In this document: piece after piece, positions 35,770 to 43,991 of the stretch
Layout: each line of letters begins with the position of its first letter
Numbering within the stretch: position 1 is the stretch's first letter
Assembly: GCF_028471905.1 (NCBI RefSeq)
Contig: NZ_CP116902.1
Coordinates: forward strand, 656,501-720,500
Length of the DNA: 64,000 bases
Reading direction: 5' to 3'
Source of the DNA: Aneurinibacillus uraniidurans
Lineage (GTDB): Bacteria > Bacillota > Bacilli > Aneurinibacillales > Aneurinibacillaceae
The notes under the pieces: generated by a model
Databases searched by the model: none
Told to the model about the DNA's origin: nothing
What the model saw: the letters and a program-made list of their open reading frames with translations, nothing else
Position numbers and translations under genes: made by a program

Positions 35770-37971
35770 ATGTTCTGGTTATCGAGGTTACCTAAAAAAC
35801 AGGAAACCCCGACCATCTTGCAAATGGAAGCGGTAGAATGTGGTGCGGTTTCACTTGCGATCATTTTGGCTCATTATGGCTGCTACATTCCAATCGAAAC
35901 ATTGCGGGATGATTGCGGGGTATCTCGGGACGGGAGTAAAGCACTTAATATTTTGAAAGCTGCCCGCAAATACGGGTTAACGGCTAAAGGATATAAGAAA
36001 GAGACGAACAGTCTGCGCCAAATAAAACCGCCGTTCATCGTGCATTGGAATTTTAATCATTTTCTTGTCATTGAAGGCTTTGTAGGCGACAACGTGTATG
36101 TGAATGATCCGGCACATGGACGCAGCATGGTTCCAATTGAAGAGTTTGATCAATCGTTTACCGGTGTTGTGCTTACGATGGAGCCTGGCGAAGAGTTCGT
36201 AGCACGTGGGCATGCATTCGCGGTGTTTCCTTCTTTGTTAAATCGACTGAAAGGATACGGGACTGAATGGAGCTACCTGCTTCTATCCGGGTTGGCGCTA
36301 GTTGCTACGGGAATTCTTGTGCCGATCTTTTTAAAAGTTTTTGTTGATCGTATGCTGCTGGCAGGACAGATGCAATGGGTGTCTGCTTTGCTGCTTGGCA
36401 TGGTTGTTACCTTGCTTTTGCGTATGCTGCTTACAAGTATGCGTCAATATGCGTTGTTGCGGCTAGAAACGAAGCTTTCTTTAAGTATGTCAAGTACATT
36501 TATCTGGCATATCTTTCGCTTACCCGTTCATTTTTTTACACATCGGTCTGTTGGGGAAGTGACTGGGCGCATACAAGCAAACGATTGGATTGCCAAATTC
36601 GTAACTGAGCAGTTGGCAAGCACGGTAATCGATATACTGGTAATCGGATTATATCTTGGATTTATGCTGCTGTATGACGTGCGGCTGGCACTTGTTGCTG
36701 TTGTTGTCGCGAGCATGAATGTGGTGTACTTGCTCGTCGTCTCCAAAAAACAGGCCAGTCACAATCAGAAGCTTCAGCTTGATCAAGGAAAGCTCTGGGG
36801 AGCTTCCATTGCGGGCTTGATGAATATGGAATCCTTGAAAGCGAACGGGCGAGAAACCGACTTTTTTGCTCGCTGGGCGGGCTATCAGGCAAATAAAATT
36901 CAGGCGGAACAGCGCTTGGGGGTATCTAATCAATACTTGGTGGCGATCCCTCCATTTCTCGCGTATTTGAATCAAACACTTATTTTAACGATTGGTGGCG
37001 TACTGATCCTGAATGGGTCGTTTACAGTTGGCATGCTGCTCGCGTTTCAAGGATTTACGGCTGGTTTTTTAGCGCCGATCAATAATTTGGTTGCGATGGG
37101 AGGCATGCTCCAGACGATGAAAGGGCACTTGACCAGGCTCGATGATGTGCTCGGCTATCCGGCTGATGACACATATGCCCGTCAGCCGGATGTGGAGCAC
37201 ATGGCAGAAAAACATGCGGCTACCAAATTGTCCGGGGCATTATCGCTGCGTGATGTGACGTTCGGGTATAGCCCACTCGAAGCACCGCTTATTGAAAATA
37301 TTTCGCTGCATGTCGCACCAGGCTCATTCGTGGCGATCGTTGGCGGGTCAGGAAGTGGAAAATCAACGATTGCCAAGCTGCTCTCTGGTTTGTATCATCC
37401 GTGGTCCGGAAGTATTACATTCGATGGGATAGAGAGATCAGTCTTGCCGAGGACACTACTTGTCAATTCGGTGGCGCTCGTTGATCAGGACATTCATTTA
37501 TTTTCCGGTACGGTGCATGACAATATTACGCTGTGGGATCAAACCATTCCGAAGTCTGTCGTCGTACAAGCGGCAAAAGACAGTGGAATTCACGACGACA
37601 TTAACGCACGGACAGACGGATATGAGCATCTTGTGGAAGAAGGCGGTCGGAATTTTAGTGGGGGGCAAGCACAGCGAATCGAGATTGCCCGGGCACTGGC
37701 CCAGCAGCCGTCGATTCTTATTCTGGATGAGGCGACAAGCGCACTTGATCCGGCGGTGGAAGCGTACATTTATGCCCAGCTGCGCCGCCGGGGATGCACA
37801 TGCATCATTATTGCGCATCGGCTTAGTGCCATTCGGGATTGTGATCATATTGTGGTGGTAGATAAGGGAAGAATTGTGCAGCAAGGCACACACGATGAGT
37901 TAATTCAGGCAGACGGTTCGTACGCTACGCTATATAACGCCGCTGGTAAACAAGAGGAGGAGGCTTCATGA
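35770..37971 (+). CDS. NHLP-family peptidase/permease/ATPase ABC exporter (C39)
   Basis: 733 aa. An N-terminal C39 peptidase cleaves the leader after a double glycine; its catalytic residues are Cys24 (in VECGAVSLAIIL), His98 (NHFLVIEG) and Asp114 (VNDPAHG). A six-helix ABC exporter domain spans about residues 165-440, then an ATPase with Walker A GGSGSGKS (about 525), signature FSGGQAQRIEIARAL (about 627) and Walker B ILILDEATSALD. It should process and export the two NHLP precursors encoded 4 kb downstream on the other strand, both of which end their leader in GG. The stop overlaps the next gene by ATGA. Confidence 0.93.
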   Translation: MFWLSRLPKKQETPTILQMEAVECGAVSLAIILAHYGCYIPIETLRDDCGVSRDGSKALNILKAARKYGLTAKGYKKETNSLRQIKPPFIVHWNFNHFLVIEGFVGDNVYVNDPAHGRSMVPIEEFDQSFTGVVLTMEPGEEFVARGHAFAVFPSLLNRLKGYGTEWSYLLLSGLALVATGILVPIFLKVFVDRMLLAGQMQWVSALLLGMVVTLLLRMLLTSMRQYALLRLETKLSLSMSSTFIWHIFRLPVHFFTHRSVGEVTGRIQANDWIAKFVTEQLASTVIDILVIGLYLGFMLLYDVRLALVAVVVASMNVVYLLVVSKKQASHNQKLQLDQGKLWGASIAGLMNMESLKANGRETDFFARWAGYQANKIQAEQRLGVSNQYLVAIPPFLAYLNQTLILTIGGVLILNGSFTVGMLLAFQGFTAGFLAPINNLVAMGGMLQTMKGHLTRLDDVLGYPADDTYARQPDVEHMAEKHAATKLSGALSLRDVTFGYSPLEAPLIENISLHVAPGSFVAIVGGSGSGKSTIAKLLSGLYHPWSGSITFDGIERSVLPRTLLVNSVALVDQDIHLFSGTVHDNITLWDQTIPKSVVVQAAKDSGIHDDINARTDGYEHLVEEGGRNFSGGQAQRIEIARALAQQPSILILDEATSALDPAVEAYIYAQLRRRGCTCIIIAHRLSAIRDCDHIVVVDKGRIVQQGTHDELIQADGSYATLYNAAGKQEEEAS

Positions 37972-40853
37972 TACCGGACAGTCTGTTTTCTATCGCACAG
38001 GATTCATCATATGTTACGAAACGAACGTCTGTACCGTTACATGATCCTTCTATCGTATATGTCGTCGTAGAAGGAAGCGTTGATTTGTATGCGGTCGAGT
38101 GGCAAGACGGGCGTGCGGTAAGCACAAAACAGTTTTTGTTTTCCATCGAAGCGGGTCAGATCATGCTGGCGCTTCCGCAAACCGTGCGCAATCAAACAGG
38201 GCTTGTGGCAGATGTGCTGCCGGGAACGAAATGGCTGTCCATTGATTTTACGGCGTTACAGGCGCTTCTACGAACAGAGGCTGCGCTAGGTACATACTGT
38301 TCCCGCTTATTGAATGTGTGGATTCAAAACATAACCGCAGCGGTTGTGACAGAAATCGCGCCCCGTCAGGCACAGCTGGTTGACATGGGTCAAGAGACGG
38401 TTGTCTGGAAAGAAGGGACGTTTTTATCGGAATCCATCGTCTGGGCGCGTCCGATTACGCATCCGGTTCGCTGCTGGGGACGAGATGATATTCCGCTTGT
38501 GCCCGCTATGCAGGCGGTCCCGTTGCTGCGCACAACATGGGTCGCCTCGGTACAAGGGAATCGCCTGCACACCGTTCCGATGCAGGAATTTATCACAGAC
38601 GATGAATGTGCGCCGAGTTTGCTCTTTTATCATGAGCTGATCGGGATCGTCATAAAGAGAAACAAACAGAGTCGGGAAGTGGATGAGCAAGTGCGGATTG
38701 CTTTGCGGGCCGAGCAGGATCAGGCGATGATCAAGCAATCACTTGCCCGCTTCGCAGCTGTCGCGGATAAGGAAAAACAGCAGCGGCTGATGGAAGATGC
38801 TGTCGATCATGACCCGTTGCTTATGTGCTGTCGGTGGGTTGGAGAGGTGTTGGGCATTACAATTTCGCCACCGAAACGCTTGAATTCTAACAGGCCGGAA
38901 GCGATTTTTGAAGTGTTGGGCATTCGGTATCGGAAGGTAGCGCTGCGCGGACGCTGGTGGTGTGAAGATAACGGTCCTCTGCTTGCTTTTTGGGACGATG
39001 GGAATCCGGTAGCCCTTCTGCCTGACAAGGGTGCTGCCTATATACTGCGTGATCCAGCGCATGATGACAGTAGCAACGTAACACCCGCAATCGCAGCCCA
39101 TCTAAAACCGTTTGCTTACGAAATGTATCGTTCTTTGCCTCATCGAGCAGTGGATTGGAAGGATATTATCCGGTTTATGTTTACACCGCGTGCCAGACAG
39201 GATGTATCCCGTGCACTTTTCATCGGGCTTGTGATCGGCTTGCTCGGTATGGTGTTTCCCATTGCAACCGGGGTGCTGGTGGACAAAATTATTCCAGCGG
39301 CTGAGCCAAGTCAGTTGTTTTATATGATGATACTGCTGCTTGCCATTGCATTCACTGTATTTGGATGTACGGTCTCGCAAGCTGTTACATGGTTGCGCCT
39401 GTCTGGCACGTCTGATTGTGCCCTGCATAGCGCGGCGTGGGATCGGCTTTTGCACATGCCCATATCGTTTTTTCGCCAGTATACCGCTGGCGATCTGGCC
39501 ATTCGGATGGGAGGGGTGACCACAAGTTTCCACATTATCTCCAACTGGCTTACTGGCGGTATGGTCAGCGCTCTGTTCTCTCTGTTGCAGATTGGGCTTT
39601 TATTTTCGTATCAGCCTACACTTGCATGGCTTGCCGTCATTCTAGTCGTTGTGTATATGATTTTGTTCGCGCTGATTAGCGTTCGCTTGCGGCGGTATAC
39701 GAATCAGGAAACAACACAACAAGGTATCGTAAGCGGCTTGCTTGTCCAGCTTGTCGCAAGCATCCCGAAGCTGCGTGTGGCTGCGGCAGAGAACCGCGCC
39801 TTCCATCGCTGGAGTCACGCGTTTAGCATGCAGCGAGCGTTCGCATACAAGCTGCGGGAATCAGGAAATACCTTACTTATCATTAACACGGGCTATCCGC
39901 TTGCGGCGAGCCTAGCGTTATTCTGGATGGTTTCTGCTTCTGGCATTCAGATGAATCCCGGTGCATTCGTTGCATTTCATGCCGCATTTGCGATTCTGAT
40001 TGGCTCTGTCATTGGTTTTTGTACATCTTCTATACCGCTGTTTGAATTAATCCCGACATACAAACGACTGACTCCTTTGCTAGAGGAGCAACCGGAAATA
40101 GATGATGCACAATCTGATCCGGGGGAGCTGTCCGGTGAAATAGAAGTCAGCCACGTTTCATTTGCCTACGATACTTCTGGACGGCTAGCGCTCGATGATG
40201 TATCGCTCCATATAAAAGCAGGGGAATATGTGGCCATTGTTGGCGCTTCGGGAAGTGGGAAGTCGACCTTGCTGCGCTTGCTGATTGGCTTTGAAAAATC
40301 GACAAACGGTGCGATTTATTACGATGGAAAAGACATAAGCGGGCTCGACCTACGGGCAGTGCGCCGCCAATGCGGTGTCGTGCTGCAAAACGGTCGGGTA
40401 TGGGCGGGTGACATTGCAGAGAACATTATCGGGCAAAGTACAGACTTATCTGTTGAAGATGCGTGGACGGCGGCACATGCCGTTGGATTAGATGCGGATA
40501 TTAGCAACTTGCCGATGGGAATGCATACGGTATTGTCCGAAGCGGGGAGCACGTTTTCTGGCGGTCAAAGACAGAGAATTTTATTGGCGCGTGCGATTGT
40601 TCATAAACCGACCGTTTTATTTCTGGACGAAGCTACGAGTGCCCTCGACCAGATTTCCCAAGAAAAAATTACAACCATGCTTCAAGCGATGAATAGTACC
40701 CGGATCGTCATTGCGCACCGTCTAAGTACTATCGTACACGCTGATCGTATCATCGTCATGGAAAAAGGAAAGATCGTGGAACAAGGAACGTATGAAGAGT
40801 TACTAGAGCGCGGCGGCGTATTTGCCGTGATGGCACAACGGCAAGTTATTTAA
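37968..40853 (+). CDS. NHLM bacteriocin system second ABC transporter protein
   Basis: 961 aa. It has no C39 motif. Residues 1 to about 380 form a cytosolic extension whose first 150 residues look like a beta-rich cupin or cNMP-binding-like fold, with a coiled stretch after it. Membrane helices run from about 410 to 690, then an ATPase with Walker A GASGSGKST (about 758), signature FSGGQRQRILLARAI and Walker B VLFLDEATSALD. This matches the second, longer ABC protein that accompanies the C39 exporter in NHLM systems, possibly as a heterodimer partner. Translation is coupled to the preceding gene by a 4-bp overlap. Confidence 0.9.
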   Translation: MIPDSLFSIAQDSSYVTKRTSVPLHDPSIVYVVVEGSVDLYAVEWQDGRAVSTKQFLFSIEAGQIMLALPQTVRNQTGLVADVLPGTKWLSIDFTALQALLRTEAALGTYCSRLLNVWIQNITAAVVTEIAPRQAQLVDMGQETVVWKEGTFLSESIVWARPITHPVRCWGRDDIPLVPAMQAVPLLRTTWVASVQGNRLHTVPMQEFITDDECAPSLLFYHELIGIVIKRNKQSREVDEQVRIALRAEQDQAMIKQSLARFAAVADKEKQQRLMEDAVDHDPLLMCCRWVGEVLGITISPPKRLNSNRPEAIFEVLGIRYRKVALRGRWWCEDNGPLLAFWDDGNPVALLPDKGAAYILRDPAHDDSSNVTPAIAAHLKPFAYEMYRSLPHRAVDWKDIIRFMFTPRARQDVSRALFIGLVIGLLGMVFPIATGVLVDKIIPAAEPSQLFYMMILLLAIAFTVFGCTVSQAVTWLRLSGTSDCALHSAAWDRLLHMPISFFRQYTAGDLAIRMGGVTTSFHIISNWLTGGMVSALFSLLQIGLLFSYQPTLAWLAVILVVVYMILFALISVRLRRYTNQETTQQGIVSGLLVQLVASIPKLRVAAAENRAFHRWSHAFSMQRAFAYKLRESGNTLLIINTGYPLAASLALFWMVSASGIQMNPGAFVAFHAAFAILIGSVIGFCTSSIPLFELIPTYKRLTPLLEEQPEIDDAQSDPGELSGEIEVSHVSFAYDTSGRLALDDVSLHIKAGEYVAIVGASGSGKSTLLRLLIGFEKSTNGAIYYDGKDISGLDLRAVRRQCGVVLQNGRVWAGDIAENIIGQSTDLSVEDAWTAAHAVGLDADISNLPMGMHTVLSEAGSTFSGGQRQRILLARAIVHKPTVLFLDEATSALDQISQEKITTMLQAMNSTRIVIAHRLSTIVHADRIIVMEKGKIVEQGTYEELLERGGVFAVMAQRQVI

Positions 40854-40874
40854 TCCAAATGAGGTGAACCAATC

Positions 40875-41762
40875 ATGTTTGAACTGGAGCTACTACGACC
40901 TGAAAGTGCAAAACCGTATCAAAAATTTACGTATCAAAGCTACCGAAATGTCATTGTGGATGGAACGATCCCAACAGAGAAGCGTCCACTACTCATTGGG
41001 GCTCATGTGAATCAGCAGCCGATCGGGCTTATCGTAGTGGCGCGGGAGGCAGATCAGACAGAGGCAAAACTTACGTCCCTGTTTGTTCAGGAAAGCTTTC
41101 GCAAGCAAGGGGTTGGGACTGGGTTGATGAAGTATGCGTTAGAGGTAGTACGAGCGGGGGGAATGACGAATGTTAAGGTAGAGTATTATGCTTTGCCGCA
41201 CATTCAGGAGTTTGAGAGAGTATTAGAGAAATCAGGGTGGAATCGTCCTGCTGTATATAGCCACTATTACCGATTTGAATTGAAAAATCTGGAATCAGCA
41301 CGTTGGATGCGCCGTATTCGTGTTCCTGTCGGTTATCGTGCCATTGTATGGAACGATATGCCAAAAGAACAATTGGGCGAAATGGCAGGGTTACAGGAGG
41401 AAGGGTATTTGTCATATTATGACCCATTATGGAATGAGGATAAAATCGCGGGTACGTGCAGTTGTGTCCTGCTAGAGGGGGATACGATTGTCGGCTGGTC
41501 CATTATTGAACAACACATGCCCGATACGCTGCTATATCGCACGCTGTACATTCGGGAAGCGTATCGCAATCTCGGTCTTGGTCTTGTACTGGCAGCCCAA
41601 ACATCTAAAATTGGCTTTGAGTCAACTGTTCCGTATTGTGTCATTCAAATCGTGCTAAAAAATGAACAGATGCAGAAAGTTGCTAGGAGTTTCATCGATC
41701 CTCTGTGCCCAGTTGTTACGGAATATCGGAGGTGTGAGTGGGAAGAGGGAAGAGAAAGGTGA
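40875..41762 (+). CDS. Tandem GNAT acetyltransferase
   Basis: 295 aa made of two GNAT folds. Domain 1 (about residues 1-140) has a clear acetyl-CoA motif A, VQESFRKQGVGTGLMKYAL (about 76-94). Domain 2 (about 150-290) has YIREAYRNLGLGLVLAAQ. It is 21 bp after the second ABC gene and is the last gene of the export operon. It is the only visible enzyme in the cluster that could modify the peptide, for example by acetylating its N-terminus or a lysine, or protect the producer by acetylation. Both are inference; it could also be unrelated. GAGGTG precedes the ATG at 40875. Confidence 0.85.
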   Translation: MFELELLRPESAKPYQKFTYQSYRNVIVDGTIPTEKRPLLIGAHVNQQPIGLIVVAREADQTEAKLTSLFVQESFRKQGVGTGLMKYALEVVRAGGMTNVKVEYYALPHIQEFERVLEKSGWNRPAVYSHYYRFELKNLESARWMRRIRVPVGYRAIVWNDMPKEQLGEMAGLQEEGYLSYYDPLWNEDKIAGTCSCVLLEGDTIVGWSIIEQHMPDTLLYRTLYIREAYRNLGLGLVLAAQTSKIGFESTVPYCVIQIVLKNEQMQKVARSFIDPLCPVVTEYRRCEWEEGRER

Positions 41763-41878
41763 GAAAAGACACAAGGACGATTGCAATGTAGGAAAAGGCG
41801 ACCGCCTTTTCCTGTCCTTAAGTCGCTCTTATGTGTTCGTCCTTTCTTATCTTTCCTCATCCTTCATCTTATTTTCAC

Positions 41879-41908
41879 AAAAAAAGAGCCGAATGCTTTC
41901 TTCGGCTC
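41879..41908 (-). terminator. Terminator of the NHLP precursor transcript
   Basis: On the minus strand, GAGCCGAA (41908-41901) pairs with TTCGGCTC (41893-41886) and is followed by seven T. A separate hairpin at 41790-41813 (AGGAAAAGGCG with CGCCTTTTCCT) closes the plus-strand side after the GNAT gene, without a T run. Confidence 0.9.
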
Positions 41909-41926
41909 CATAACGTATACATATTC

Positions 41927-42244
41927 TTATTTACTTCTGTCGTTGTATGGGGGGCCATATCGAATAAAAGAGGAGAAGGTAACTCCACCCGAAACACTCA
42001 ACAATTCTTCTTCGCTGAGCTCTTTCTCCTCTGCGGGTGTAGAGACGAGAGTTGTAACCTGTAATTGACCTTGTGAATCTTCTGTGATGGACAACTGAAT
42101 CCCTTCTGGGAGATCCATACCTGATAATTCTTTGACGGCTTGCGCCGGATTTTCCAAAGCTAACAATCGGAACGCTTCATCCTCTGCCGCTCGTTGCTTG
42201 AACACCTCAAATGTTTCATTCGCTTTCTCAATTGACCAATTCAT
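41927..42244 (-). CDS. NHLP-family RiPP precursor 2, core VTFSSFIRYGPPYNDRSK
   Basis: 105-aa precursor. The 87-residue leader is of the nitrile-hydratase-related (NHLP) type: helical N-terminus, FKQRAAEDEAFRLLALENP, acidic LSEEELLSVSGG ending in the double glycine that C39 peptidases cut. The 18-residue core has no Cys and contains YGPPY. It differs from precursor 1 in 7 of 18 core positions but 6 of 87 leader positions. The start is ATG 42244 with AAGGAGG upstream; the in-frame upstream ATG at 42370 lies in the sister gene. Cleavage site is inferred from GG; modifications unknown. Confidence 0.88.
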   Translation of the reverse strand: MNWSIEKANETFEVFKQRAAEDEAFRLLALENPAQAVKELSGMDLPEGIQLSITEDSQGQLQVTTLVSTPAEEKELSEEELLSVSGGVTFSSFIRYGPPYNDRSK

Positions 42245-42299
42245 ACAGATTCCTCCTTGAATACATAATTTAAATAAAAATCGATAAAGATAGGTATTC

Positions 42300-42617
42300 T
42301 TATTTCTTTCTAGAGTCATACGGAGGACCATACAGGATAAACGCAGAGAATGAAGTTCCACCCGAAACACTCAACAATTCTTCTTCGCTGAGTTCTTTTT
42401 CCTCTGTAGGTGTAGAGGAAAGTGTTGTAACCTGTAATTGACCTTGTGAATCTTCTGTGATGGACAACTGAATCCCTTCTGGGAGATCCATACCTGATAA
42501 TTCTTTGACGGCTTGTGCCGGATTTTCCAAAGCTAACAATCGGAACGCTTCATCCTCTGCCGCCCGCTGCTTGAACAGTTCAAAAATTTCATTTGCTTTC
42601 TCAACAGACCAACTCAT
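42300..42617 (-). CDS. NHLP-family RiPP precursor 1, core TSFSAFILYGPPYDSRKK
   Basis: 105-aa sister of the precursor 55 bp downstream. Leader and ribosome site (AGGGAGG upstream of ATG 42617) are conserved, and the leader DNA contains a stretch of about 90 identical bases, so the pair arose by a recent tandem duplication of a unit of about 373 bp. The predicted peptide after GG has F at positions 3 and 6, YGPPY at 9-13 and a basic end. It would be exported by the C39 ABC protein encoded on the opposite strand. Bioactivity is unknown. Confidence 0.88.
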   Translation of the reverse strand: MSWSVEKANEIFELFKQRAAEDEAFRLLALENPAQAVKELSGMDLPEGIQLSITEDSQGQLQVTTLSSTPTEEKELSEEELLSVSGGTSFSAFILYGPPYDSRKK

Positions 42618-42887
42618 CCTGATTCCTCCCTGAATACGTAATTTTAGTAGAGATCAATTTTGTTTTTATTATATTTCTGAATAAAGTTGCCGTCTGTAAT
42701 TTGAATTACATTTTTTAGAATTAAAAAAGATAAATGCTTGGAAGAACCCCACTATGACAGTAGAAGACTTATAAATAAGCGGGAATAAGGCAGCTTGTAT
42801 GTCTATAAAGTCTGATTTGAGGATTTTGATATCCACTACACGTTGGATATAACTAATCCATCAAGTACAAGATTGCCATGAAACAAG
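42618..42887 (-). promoter_or_regulatory. Upstream region of the precursor genes
   Basis: About 270 bp without a credible gene. A TATAAT on the minus strand (42673-42668) lies 50 bp before precursor 1, with no good -35. Further up, ATATCCA (42829-42835), TGGATAT (42844-42850) and ATCCA (42856-42860) form inverted repeats that could bind a regulator. No known regulatory gene sits beside them. Confidence 0.35.
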
Positions 42888-42928
42888 AAAAAGCCTACAG
42901 GCCACCAACTTGGCACCTGTAGGCTTTT
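42888..42928. terminator. Terminator after glycosyltransferase operon
   Basis: AAAAAGCCTACAGG (42888-42901) pairs with CCTGTAGGCTTTT (42916-42928). It has T runs for both strands and ends the minus-strand operon at 42933. Confidence 0.88.
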
Positions 42929-42932
42929 GTAG

Positions 42933-43991
42933 TTATCGGTTTAGCAACACATCAAGCGTCTGCTGCACATATTGCTCCTGTTCAAGACGATACTGCTCCG
43001 GATCCGGTATTGGATGGTGCAGCACTTCCCGGCAGGTCAGAATCAAGTCCTGCGAATCACGATTTGCAAACGTTATGACGCCATTTGGACGTTTCACCAC
43101 ATCGCTTGCTACAGCAGGAGTCCCAAAATATAAGGCTTCCCGTAGTGAAATCGCATCTCCATCGCTTGCAGTCGGCCTGACGAATAAAGCAGAGCGTTGC
43201 AATAGCGGATAGAAAGGTACTTTTTCTTGTACAAGCAAACAGCGACTTTCCAGACCGTGAGCGATAATGCGTTCTTTGTATCGTTCCAGAATATCTTCAT
43301 CGACCACATGAGTAATGCAGTACACGAACCCGAGCTCCTGATCTTCCCGGGCTAGCTGAATGAACATATCCAGACACAGATCAAGTCCGTACAGTTCGTG
43401 TCCATTGTGCAGATTGCCGACACCGCCGTTTGCCGTAATGACACGCGGATACCGATCAAAAAACGCGGTAATATAATCAGGAATCTGCACAGCCGCCTCT
43501 TTCTCACCCGGTGGAATAAAGGCAGGAATGACCGAAATTTTACGTTCCGGGATATGCAGTTCGACCAGCTTGTCCTTAATTTCTTCACTCACAGCAATGA
43601 AGTGGTCAGAGAGAAGCCCCGTGAGACGCACCATCATTTTTTGAGCAAACCCGAGATGTTCCCCATCATTGCGCAGGCTATGAATCGTATGAATGATTCG
43701 TTTGCCTTTTAGCTTTAAAAGAGAGAGGGCAAACCGCATCTGCCAGCGCAGGAAGTGATTATGAATAATATCTTCATTGCGCTGCCGCAAATAACGCCAC
43801 GACCATTGCTCTACTTCCGGAATCGGAAGCACGGCTCGGTCTTTTACCCCCTTATCTCCATTACCGTCATAAATAATGAACGGAACATCCTGTTGCTCGA
43901 GATGGTCACACAGCCGTGCGACATGAATAGAGATGCCGCCAACGGGAGGAGGATACACCCCGATCTCGGCAACGGTTTTCGTGCGAGCCAT
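42933..43991 (-). CDS. Glycosyltransferase family 4
   Basis: 352-aa GT-B enzyme. The N-terminal segment GVYPPPVGGISIHVARLCDHL (split) and the C-terminal donor-binding region LFVRPTASDGDAISLREALYFGTPAVASDV (about residues 280-305), with the acidic residue of the EX7E-type site, fit GT4. Its ATG overlaps the stop of the O-antigen ligase gene by one base, with AAGGAG upstream. It is the last gene of a five-gene polysaccharide operon ending at the terminator at 42888-42928. Confidence 0.88.
   Translation of the reverse strand: MARTKTVAEIGVYPPPVGGISIHVARLCDHLEQQDVPFIIYDGNGDKGVKDRAVLPIPEVEQWSWRYLRQRNEDIIHNHFLRWQMRFALSLLKLKGKRIIHTIHSLRNDGEHLGFAQKMMVRLTGLLSDHFIAVSEEIKDKLVELHIPERKISVIPAFIPPGEKEAAVQIPDYITAFFDRYPRVITANGGVGNLHNGHELYGLDLCLDMFIQLAREDQELGFVYCITHVVDEDILERYKERIIAHGLESRCLLVQEKVPFYPLLQRSALFVRPTASDGDAISLREALYFGTPAVASDVVKRPNGVITFANRDSQDLILTCREVLHHPIPDPEQYRLEQEQYVQQTLDVLLNR

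Noticed and set aside
41927-42370. 147-aa version of precursor 2
   Set aside because: The extra 42 residues come from reading back through the end of precursor 1. AAGGAGG places the start at 42244, giving a leader the same length as its sister.
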